Both the position numbers and the translations under genes were made by a program. Positions 14,856 to 20,164 of a DNA stretch of 20,164 nt are shown here, one piece after another (the stretch's first letter is position 1; every line of letters starts with the position of its first letter). The stretch is from Lysinibacillus_B sp036662795. GTDB taxonomy: Bacteria > Bacillota > Bacilli > Bacillales_A > Planococcaceae. Under the pieces are notes generated by a model. It did no database searches, was not told where the DNA came from, and saw nothing but the letters and a program-made list of their open reading frames with translations. The stretch lies in NCBI RefSeq assembly GCF_036662795.1, contig NZ_JBAFWZ010000039.1, positions 1 through 20,164 of the forward strand, in the 5' to 3' direction.

Positions 14856-15005
14856 CTATTGATTACTATTATACCCAAAAAAAAAATAAGTTAGAAAAAG
14901 AGAAATACCACATAAAATCAAAAACTTTTTATCATCCCACTTAAAATAAAGGATTAAACTTAATGCCGTAACAATAAAAAAGATGAAACCAATAATCCAA
15001 AACAT
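14856..15005 (-). CDS. Small membrane protein (49 residues), second gene of a tiny operon
   Basis: The minus strand has ATG at 15005 with AAAGGTGA ahead; the stop is at 14856-14858. The protein has two hydrophobic helices (IIGFIFFIVTALSLILYF, about 4-21; FLILCGISLFLTYFFFG, about 28-44) joined by a short charged loop (KWDDKK), a hairpin membrane peptide. It begins 10 bp after the stop of another tiny membrane protein, so the two are probably one transcript. Reading across the run of ten A's in the plus strand keeps the frame. The family is unknown; small holin-like, toxin-like or transporter-accessory peptides share this shape. Confidence 0.6.
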   Translation of the reverse strand: MFWIIGFIFFIVTALSLILYFKWDDKKFLILCGISLFLTYFFFGYNSNQ

Positions 15006-15015
15006 CTTTTCACCT

Positions 15016-15156
15016 TTATCCTATCCATCTACCAATAAATCCACCGATGAAATATCCTGCTAATAAAATAATGATAGCTGCAGCTACATAGAATCCTATC
15101 CTAATAAAAGTATCCTGCTTCATAATAAAATTAGTAAATAACTCTAAACCTTTCAT
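15016..15156 (-). CDS. Small single-pass membrane protein (46 residues), first gene of a tiny operon
   Basis: A perfect AAGGAGG lies 7 bases before the ATG at 15156, one of the best ribosome-binding sites in the window, which strongly supports translation. The protein begins MKGLELFTNFIMKQD and has one membrane helix (about 20-44) containing Gly-x-x-x-Gly spacing (GYFIGGFIGRWIG), a motif that often drives helix packing. Upstream on the minus strand, TTGTAA and TATAAG at 16-bp spacing (about 15188-15215) could be its promoter. It is followed 10 bp later by the second small membrane-protein gene. Function unknown. Confidence 0.65.
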   Translation of the reverse strand: MKGLELFTNFIMKQDTFIRIGFYVAAAIIILLAGYFIGGFIGRWIG

Positions 15157-15264
15157 TCGAATACCTCCTTAAATTTCCTACTTATATGTTTAAATTAACA
15201 TTTTACAAAAAGTATTCAAGTGTTTATATTAAATATAATGAATTGATAATTCCAAAATAAGTAA

Positions 15265-15294
15265 AGCCTCAATTCACAAAAATGAATCGAGGCT
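15265..15294 (-). terminator. Terminator of the GAF gene (minus strand)
   Basis: AGCCTCAATTCA (15265-15276) and TGAATCGAGGCT (15283-15294) form a 12-bp stem with one mismatch on one strand. On the minus strand it is followed by a T-rich run and lies about 70 bp past the GAF gene stop. Confidence 0.75.
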
Positions 15295-15366
15295 ATTTAT
15301 AAATGGCTATGATCTAAAAGATTGTTGCTCTTGTAATAAAGAAAAGAAGACCCAAAATTATTGCGC

Positions 15367-15897
15367 TTAGTTGGTAGTACTTTTTGAATTCTCTATGGCC
15401 AAAGAAGCTAGCTTGCTATAATAATAAACTGCATTTAACGTTTTATCATCTGGATTTCCTAACTCTCGACTATAAAATGCAATTGTCCCTAATAATTCAT
15501 TGTTAGAAGAGAGAAGAGGGATTGAAAAACAAGAACGAAATCCATGTACAATTGCAGAACTTCGGTACTTTTCCAAAATAGGATTGTTTTCAATATCTGA
15601 AACGATAACATGTTGTTTTAAAAAGGCAGCAGCTCCACATGAACCGCCATAAGGACTGACCTCAACTGGCTCCATAGATTGAATAAAATTTGTAGGGAGA
15701 GAGGAACTCACTGTTTCTCCTAATTGATTTAGCTTTGGATTGTACAACATGATGGAACCATACAGACTAAAAGGATCGCAGGAATTTTCAATGCTATTCA
15801 CAATAAAATTTAGTATTTTTTTTAATGGCATACGAGATGAAATCATCTCGATAATAATAGTTTTATTTTCAAATAAGGATTTCTGAACTGTAATCAT
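15367..15897 (-). CDS. GAF-domain protein, NreA-like sensor candidate
   Basis: The protein has 176 residues from ATG 15897 (an adjacent ATG at 15900 is also possible; AAGAGGG is better spaced for 15897, and extension to TTG 15915 would bury the site). Almost the whole protein is one GAF domain: SLYGSIMLYNP near residue 46, PYGGSCGAAAFLKQHVIVSD (about 82-101), then VHGFRSCFSIPLLSSNNELL and GTIAFYSRE. It has no output domain, so it must act through a partner. The nearby NreC-like regulator and sensor kinase recall the staphylococcal NreABC system, where the stand-alone GAF protein NreA binds nitrate and restrains the kinase NreB. The ligand here is unknown. Three CCCTA half-sites lie upstream of the gene. 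Confidence 0.8.
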   Translation of the reverse strand: MITVQKSLFENKTIIIEMISSRMPLKKILNFIVNSIENSCDPFSLYGSIMLYNPKLNQLGETVSSSLPTNFIQSMEPVEVSPYGGSCGAAAFLKQHVIVSDIENNPILEKYRSSAIVHGFRSCFSIPLLSSNNELLGTIAFYSRELGNPDDKTLNAVYYYSKLASLAIENSKSTTN

Positions 15898-15977
15898 CAT
15901 TTTCCCTCTTTTCAATAAGGTTGTGAATTGTCGGTGTATTCTTATTTACTATTATTACAACTAATTACAACCATCAC

Positions 15978-16040
15978 TATAAGGAAAACCCCTAAGCGTT
16001 ATTTGAAAAATCCCTATACTTTACTAGTTCATTCCCTATA
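15978..16040 (-). promoter_or_regulatory. Three phased CCCTA half-sites upstream of the GAF gene
   Basis: CCCTA occurs at 15990, 16012 and 16034, exactly 22 bp apart (two helical turns); the last two are the full TCCCTATA. The first is part of a near-palindrome TATAAGG-N5-CCCTAAG (15978-15996). The same half-site forms inverted repeats upstream of the pseudokinase gene. These are likely operators for the adjacent NarL-type response regulator (inference). Confidence 0.6.
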
Positions 16041-16235
16041 TTACGTGGGTTATTCCCCCCTGTCCGGTAAGTTTAATGGCTCCCTCTTCACGATGATTTG
16101 GGGTTGATTTCCGTTCCGACGTGGATAGTGAAATGATGATGCAACCAATGCAGGAGCAATATTTCTTAATAGAAAATTAATGAGGATCAATATTTATCAA
16201 AATGGTTTATCCAGAATTATTTTCGCGATTTTTAG

Positions 16236-16420
16236 CACACGTAACGGAGAGCGGCGAGTGTAGCTGACGGCTGCGCCTTTCGCTACAGAGCAAGGCTTCC
16301 TGCGGGAAAGCGGAGTGATGAGACCCCGCTTTCCCGCAGGAAATTTATTTGCGACGAGGAGGCTCAGCGCTTCGCCAGCGGAAAGCGACCGCTCGGAGTG
16401 CAGTGTGCGGTGCATTTATA
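16236..16420. repeat. GC-rich palindromic intergenic repeat
   Basis: This island is much more GC-rich than its surroundings. Its core is a perfect 17-bp inverted repeat (16297-16313/16326-16342) with a 12-nt loop. Outer parts pair imperfectly (CGCCTTTCGCT near 16275 with AGCGGAAAGCG near 16377). The right end (GACGAGGAGGCTCAGCGC, then AGCGGAAAGCGACCGCTC) and a fragment near 16104 (GATTTCCGTTCCGACGTGG) look like the dispersed repeats I know from Lysinibacillus-type genomes. No tRNA or gene is encoded. Confidence 0.75.
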
Positions 16421-16532
16421 GCAACTCCGACTCGATGATGAACCAATTTAATGAAAAATACCTACGTATATCCAATATTTGATATATATATGGTATAGTA
16501 TTTTTAGAGATTCTAATTTAGGAGGTGCAAGT

Positions 16533-17177
16533 ATGATTTCAGTACTACTTGCCGACGATCATGCCATTGTACGCTCGGGAATTAAACATATGATTAACAG
16601 TCAAGATGACATGAGGGTTATAGATGAAGCGGAGAACGGAGAAGAAGCCGTTCATAAAGCATTAGAAAAAAAACCTGATGTTATCATCATGGATTTAAAT
16701 ATGCCAAAGAAGAGCGGGCTTGTAGCAACAAAACAAATTAATGAAACGAATAATAAGATGAAGATCATCGTTTTAACAATGCATGAAGGGAAGGAATATC
16801 TATTTCACGCATTGCAGGCGGGGGCTTCTAGCTACCTATTAAAAAGTTATCATGAAAATGATTTATTAGAGGCTATTCGTACAGTTTACCGCGGAGAAGC
16901 TTACTTATATCCGAATGCTACAAAACTTTTATTAGAAGAATATATGAAAAAATCAGATGCCAATGAGAGTAATTTGCAAAAATTAACGGGCCGCGAACAA
17001 GAGGTATTATCTTATTTGGCTAAAGGTTATACCAATCGGGAAATAGGAGAGATGCTGTTTCTTTCAATAAAAACGATCGAATCCCATAGATCGAAAATTA
17101 TGGAAAAATTACAACTGAAAACACGTCCAGATTTAGTGGAATTTGCAGTGAAAAACGGCTATTTAGATTTTGATTAA
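16533..17177 (+). CDS. NarL/FixJ-family response regulator (NreC-like)
   Basis: The protein has 214 residues. ATG 16533 follows TAGGAGGTG at ideal spacing; 18 upstream codons are open but unsupported. The receiver domain (1-120) has acidic pocket D8/D9, phospho-acceptor D54 in IIMDLNMP, T82 and K104. The C-terminal LuxR-type helix-turn-helix (about 150-210) reads LTGREQEVLSYLAKGYTNRE and IKTIESHRSKIMEKL. Phosphorylation by the kinase encoded 14 bp downstream should promote dimer binding to inverted repeats. TATAGGG/CCCTATA sites next to the GAF and pseudokinase genes are candidate targets; none is seen directly upstream of this gene, so it may not regulate itself. Confidence 0.92.
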   Translation: MISVLLADDHAIVRSGIKHMINSQDDMRVIDEAENGEEAVHKALEKKPDVIIMDLNMPKKSGLVATKQINETNNKMKIIVLTMHEGKEYLFHALQAGASSYLLKSYHENDLLEAIRTVYRGEAYLYPNATKLLLEEYMKKSDANESNLQKLTGREQEVLSYLAKGYTNREIGEMLFLSIKTIESHRSKIMEKLQLKTRPDLVEFAVKNGYLDFD

Positions 17178-17191
17178 GGGAGCACAAGAGG

Positions 17192-18691
17192 ATGGCAGCT
17201 AGAAAAAAAGAAGAAATTAAATTTATAATTTTTGCAATTTTCGCATTGCTTTTACTGTTCCGTTTTCAAATAGCACACACATCTGCTAATGTAGACCATC
17301 ATTTTTTATTACTACATACATTGTTTGAGTTATTTAGTATATTTGTTTCTTTCTCTATATTCGTACAGGCGTGGACAACTTACTCTACCCATCGAATTAA
17401 ATCTCAATATTTTATTGGGCTAGTGTTTCTAGCAGTAGGTTGCTTTGATTTAGTTCATACTTTCACGTATAAGGGAATGCCCTTTATTGACGATGAGTTT
17501 TCTGCTACCCGTGCCACGTGGTTTTGGATTGTCGCACGATTAGTAGAAAGCTTTGGCGTTGCTCTGTTTGTCTTTAGACCTAACCAATTGTACTTTATTA
17601 AACGTCGTTGGGGTGTAAGTGTAGCCCTCCTAGTTGTTAGTATTGTGACAACGATTATTTTGACAATACCAGAACAGCTTCCAGTTCTACTGAATGAACA
17701 AGGGGTTACAAGTCTTAAAGTTTCGCTTGAGTATGTCATAAGTATAACTATTTTCCTTACATTCCTTACTTTATTAACAAGGTATTTAAAAGAGTCACGA
17801 CCAACTATTGACTCGCTTCGCATGATTTTTGCCTTATTTATTATGATGGTAGGGGAGCTCTTTTTTACCCTCTATAAGCATGTGTATGCCATTGAGAATA
17901 TATTAGGGCACGGTTTCAAATTTGTTGCCTATATTTATATTTACCGTGCGATCTATTTCCCTGAGATTCGGCAGATCTTAACTGACAAAGAAAATGCTGA
18001 AAAGCAGCAACTCGAGGCAGAGCTGAAGCTATATGAGACTGAGAAAAACTTATCCCGACAAGTGTTTGAAGCACATGAAGAGGAAAGAAAGCGTGTATCT
18101 AGAGAGTTACATGATAGTATCGGCCAATCTCTATATAGTATTTTAGTTACGTTAAACACAGTAAATAAAGATCAATCCGTCCAAAAGAATGAAGAGAGTC
18201 TTGATACGATAAAGGTGATGACACAAGAGGCAATGAAGGAAGTAAAAGAAATTGCACGTTCATTAAGGCCAAGTACATTAGATGATTTAGGCTTTATTCC
18301 AGCCTTGAGGTCCTATCTTGATTCATACAAAAGGATTCATAATAGCTCAGTTCACTTTGAAATAGAAAAGGGAGTAGGTAGATTGCAGCCAGAAGCTGAA
18401 ACAGCTCTCTATCGAATCTGTCAAGAAGCGTTAAATAATACAGCGAAATATGCGAAAGCAACCGAAGTCTATGTATCTCTGGATACGGATGGAGATGCAG
18501 TAAATTTAACAATTAAAGATAATGGGATAGGATTTTGCGTAGAGGATTATTTAAAAGACGCACAGCGAAGAGGTATTGGTTTATATAGTATAAAGGAGCG
18601 AGCAGAAGGAGTAGGTGGCTCTGCACAGTTTCATTCTAAAGTAAATGAGGGAACGACGATCGAAATTGTTGTTCCAAGACATGGGGATTAA
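17192..18691 (+). CDS. MASE3-domain sensor histidine kinase (HisKA_3 type)
   Basis: The protein has 499 residues. AAGGGAG lies 9 bases ahead of the ATG, 14 bp after the regulator stop, so the pair is one operon. Residues about 10-255 hold a membrane sensor of seven or so helices with MASE3 marks (HTLFELFSIFVSFSIF; FDLVHTFTYKGMPF; TWFWIVARLVES). A coiled linker (262-298) precedes the HisKA_3 dimerisation domain with phospho-acceptor His307 in SRELHDSIGQSL and the LRPSTLDDLGF box (about 358-368). The ATPase domain retains N-box N415/N416, the G1 motif DNGIGF (443-448) and GIGLYSIKERA (461-471). All catalytic residues look intact. The ligand of MASE3 sensors is not generally known. It lacks the Fe-S PAS domain of staphylococcal NreB. 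Confidence 0.92.
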   Translation: MAARKKEEIKFIIFAIFALLLLFRFQIAHTSANVDHHFLLLHTLFELFSIFVSFSIFVQAWTTYSTHRIKSQYFIGLVFLAVGCFDLVHTFTYKGMPFIDDEFSATRATWFWIVARLVESFGVALFVFRPNQLYFIKRRWGVSVALLVVSIVTTIILTIPEQLPVLLNEQGVTSLKVSLEYVISITIFLTFLTLLTRYLKESRPTIDSLRMIFALFIMMVGELFFTLYKHVYAIENILGHGFKFVAYIYIYRAIYFPEIRQILTDKENAEKQQLEAELKLYETEKNLSRQVFEAHEEERKRVSRELHDSIGQSLYSILVTLNTVNKDQSVQKNEESLDTIKVMTQEAMKEVKEIARSLRPSTLDDLGFIPALRSYLDSYKRIHNSSVHFEIEKGVGRLQPEAETALYRICQEALNNTAKYAKATEVYVSLDTDGDAVNLTIKDNGIGFCVEDYLKDAQRRGIGLYSIKERAEGVGGSAQFHSKVNEGTTIEIVVPRHGD

Positions 18692-18721
18692 AAAGTTGAT
18701 CCTTCAGAATAACATTACTCT

Positions 18722-18767
18722 TTTGTAGAAGACATCGTTCTAAGTCTTCTACAAAGGAGTTTTTTTG
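18722..18767 (+). terminator. Terminator of the two-component operon
   Basis: TTTGTAGAAGAC (18722-18733) and its perfect inverse (18744-18755) enclose a 10-nt loop, followed after GGAG by seven T. It starts 31 bp past the kinase stop. Confidence 0.85.
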
Positions 18768-18808
18768 TGGTTAGGAAATAAAATACGTACGCTTCGACGT
18801 AGAGTTGT

Positions 18809-19549
18809 CTAATTGCTTGTTTGTAGAACGAGATTAAATGTACTCTTATTTTTTTCTAGAATCTCAACGTCTTCAATACTGTCTACTAATTCTTTAAATA
18901 GTCGATATTTAGAAGAGTGGTGTAGTCTTTCTACTAACGCCTCATCCTCAAATGTTATAACGATTCGACCATCCCCTTCATTAATAGTGACACTTAATGA
19001 GTCAACAGCATTAAAGCTGTCAATTATGTCAATCATATATTGAAGAAATCGAAATATATTATTCTCTATTTTATGAGGCTGCCTTTGCAGCGTTCCTCTA
19101 AAGTCAATGTCGACCGTTATGTTTTTTCCTTCTTTAAGTAGCTCATAGTAAGATTTAATTGCCCCGTAAGGCCCCAAATCCTGCATACATATTGGATATA
19201 CACTAATCGAAGCCTCTTTCAACTGCTGTAATTGTGCTTCAATTTCTTTCTTCAGTGAAGCTAAATACTCTTTTGCAGCGTCTGTTTGAGCTTCCCTGTC
19301 TAACGTACGGATTCCTAATAAAGAGCTATATAAAATTTGTTCAAGGGGATCCAATGTTTCTTGAGCTAATTGATACTTTTCATTTTCATGGAAATCCCAA
19401 ATTCGATTAATCATCTCATTTTTTTGCTCGAACAACTGTAGAAGTTTTTCATAGTCATCTAAGATCTTAATGGTTAATTCAGATTCATTGTCGCTAATTT
19501 TGGATCGATAATCTTGAATAAGTGGTTGAATGTCACCAATACGGTTCAT
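18809..19549 (-). CDS. Degenerate histidine-kinase-like protein (pseudokinase)
   Basis: The protein has 246 residues from ATG 19549; GTG 19552 and GTG 19561 are alternatives, the ribosome-binding site (GGGTGTGA) being mediocre for all. It is soluble with an N-terminal coiled region (about 20-60). The middle aligns with the dimerisation domain of the neighbouring kinase (QETLDPLEQILYSSL against RELHDSIGQSLYSIL), but Leu66 replaces the phospho-accepting His. VYPICMQDLGPYGAIKSY matches the kinase's LRPSTLDDLGF box. In the ATPase part the N-box NN is lost (D174/I175) and DNGIG has become EDEALV. It should neither bind ATP in the usual way nor be phosphorylated. It probably forms heterodimers with, or competes with, the active kinase, or binds the regulator (inference). 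Confidence 0.8.
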   Translation of the reverse strand: MNRIGDIQPLIQDYRSKISDNESELTIKILDDYEKLLQLFEQKNEMINRIWDFHENEKYQLAQETLDPLEQILYSSLLGIRTLDREAQTDAAKEYLASLKKEIEAQLQQLKEASISVYPICMQDLGPYGAIKSYYELLKEGKNITVDIDFRGTLQRQPHKIENNIFRFLQYMIDIIDSFNAVDSLSVTINEGDGRIVITFEDEALVERLHHSSKYRLFKELVDSIEDVEILEKNKSTFNLVLQTSN

Positions 19550-19596
19550 CACTATGTACACTCACACCCGTCATGTTATTTTCATTTCACGTTAAC

Positions 19597-19643
19597 ATTA
19601 TCTCGCAAATAGATAGCGATAATCTATAGGGTTTTTCCCTATA
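19597..19643 (-). promoter_or_regulatory. Operator-like palindromes upstream of the pseudokinase gene
   Basis: A perfect inverted repeat TATAGGG-N5-CCCTATA lies at 19625-19643, about 75-95 bp before the minus-strand start, a suitable place for an activator. A second, different inverted repeat (ATTATCTCGC / GCGATAAT, 19597-19606 and 19616-19623) lies between it and the gene. Confidence 0.6.
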
Positions 19644-19715
19644 TTTTCAGAAAAACCCTTCAAATTTATTCGATTTTGTCAAAGTTTCTAGTGTGATTCC
19701 GGGGATTTAGTAATT

Positions 19716-19734
19716 GGTAGGGATTTTCCCTATA
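19716..19734. promoter_or_regulatory. Second TAGGG-N5-CCCTA inverted repeat
   Basis: GGTAGGG-N5-CCCTATA repeats the motif of 19625-19643 with two mismatches in one arm. Located 91 bp further from the pseudokinase start, it may be a second binding site or serve a plus-strand promoter. Confidence 0.5.
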
Positions 19735-20164
19735 GTGAAATCCTTCTAGTATGAATACAGGTAGGGGCTGAGTTCAGTGTAATTGATCATTTGGATGTCA
19801 CATGGAGAGCAAGGAAAGTATTGTAATGTCAATCAAGAGGGCGTGTTCAATAAAGTTTACATTACAGGAAAATGGGTTTGGAAAGTACTGGTTTATCTCG
19901 TGATTCATATTCCGAAGTAAAGTGGAATGGTTTTAATTGAAGTTGGAATAGCTAATTCTAGTATTCAACAATTGCAATTGTTAATGGAAGACTAATGACT
20001 TGTGAGCCAGTCCTAGAGCGAAAACAGAAGGGCTAATAGGGACAAGTCTAGAGTTATAGATCGCTCGTGATAAACCTAATAATAATCATATAGAAATACC
20101 CGCCTAACCAAATAAAGTGTACCCTTCGTAAAGGACATTTTGAAAAAAGCCTAGGCAACTTGTT
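19735..20164. other. Right-hand region without a supported gene
   Basis: About 430 bases in which I find only short frames, for example a 41-codon frame from ATG 19795 to TAA 19920 (ending TGKWVWKVLVYLVIHIPK) without a ribosome-binding site and followed in frame by more open codons to 19995. This could be gene debris. No RNA gene or repeat is recognised. Confidence 0.45.

Noticed and set aside
16197..16415. Minus-strand 72-codon frame over the GC-rich repeat
   Set aside because: It coincides with the palindromic repeat, whose lack of stops follows from its GC content; no ribosome-binding site.
19795..19920. 41-codon plus-strand frame
   Set aside because: It has no ribosome-binding site and no recognisable domain; kept only as possible gene debris in the region note.
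1..20164. CRISPR array, tRNA, rRNA, intact transposase or prophage
   Set aside because: I found no regularly spaced direct repeats with spacers, no cloverleaf or rRNA-like stretch, and no transposase or phage structural motifs. The 22-bp phased half-sites are too short and have no repeat body to be CRISPR.

Overview
This is a low-GC Firmicute window. The ribosome-binding sites are strong, many tiny AT-rich genes are present, and the YitT, EcsC, MASE3-kinase and permease/binding-protein-fusion families together point to Bacillales. A GC-rich palindromic intergenic repeat at about 16.24-16.42 kb looks like those I associate with Lysinibacillus and related Bacillaceae/Planococcaceae. The genus is an inference. 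I found no rRNA, tRNA, CRISPR array or intact insertion sequence.

The left third (1-5.28 kb) is the tail of a polymorphic toxin locus. The 3' end of a large secreted toxin gene (probably LXG/type VII secretion class, pre-toxin PT-TG region plus a DNA/RNA non-specific nuclease) is followed by its YezG-type immunity gene. Two orphan cassettes follow. Each starts abruptly inside a duplicated piece of the conserved pre-toxin region, then carries a different toxin tip and its immunity gene: a second non-specific nuclease with a probable immunity protein, then a NucA/NucB-type DNase with a DUF2625 protein. Both orphan cassettes end in the same kind of 21-bp hairpin terminator. The duplicated pre-toxin DNA is mosaic, which suggests ongoing recombination between cassettes.

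From 5.28 to 14.2 kb lie mostly single genes: a zinc-ribbon/TPR/winged-helix protein (minus), an EcsC-family protein, a stretch of decayed genes (7.6-8.6 kb) that may be another toxin/immunity graveyard, a 49-residue zinc-ribbon protein, a YitT/DUF2179 membrane protein (minus), a membrane-anchored alpha/beta hydrolase, and a two-gene ABC importer (ATPase plus permease fused to its binding protein, closest to the EgtU/BilEB ergothioneine/bile-type fusions). A 59-residue protein that is half lysine is encoded on the minus strand after the importer.

The right third (14.3-20.2 kb) holds a decayed ORF, two tiny membrane-protein genes (minus) and a signalling cluster. The cluster comprises a GAF protein (minus), a NarL/NreC-type response regulator, a MASE3 sensor histidine kinase, and a minus-strand kinase-like protein that has lost the phospho-accepting His and the ATP-binding motifs. 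TATAGGG/CCCTATA half-sites lie upstream of both the GAF gene (three, spaced exactly 22 bp) and the pseudokinase gene (two inverted repeats). This suggests that the response regulator controls both accessory genes, forming an NreABC-like circuit with an extra pseudokinase.
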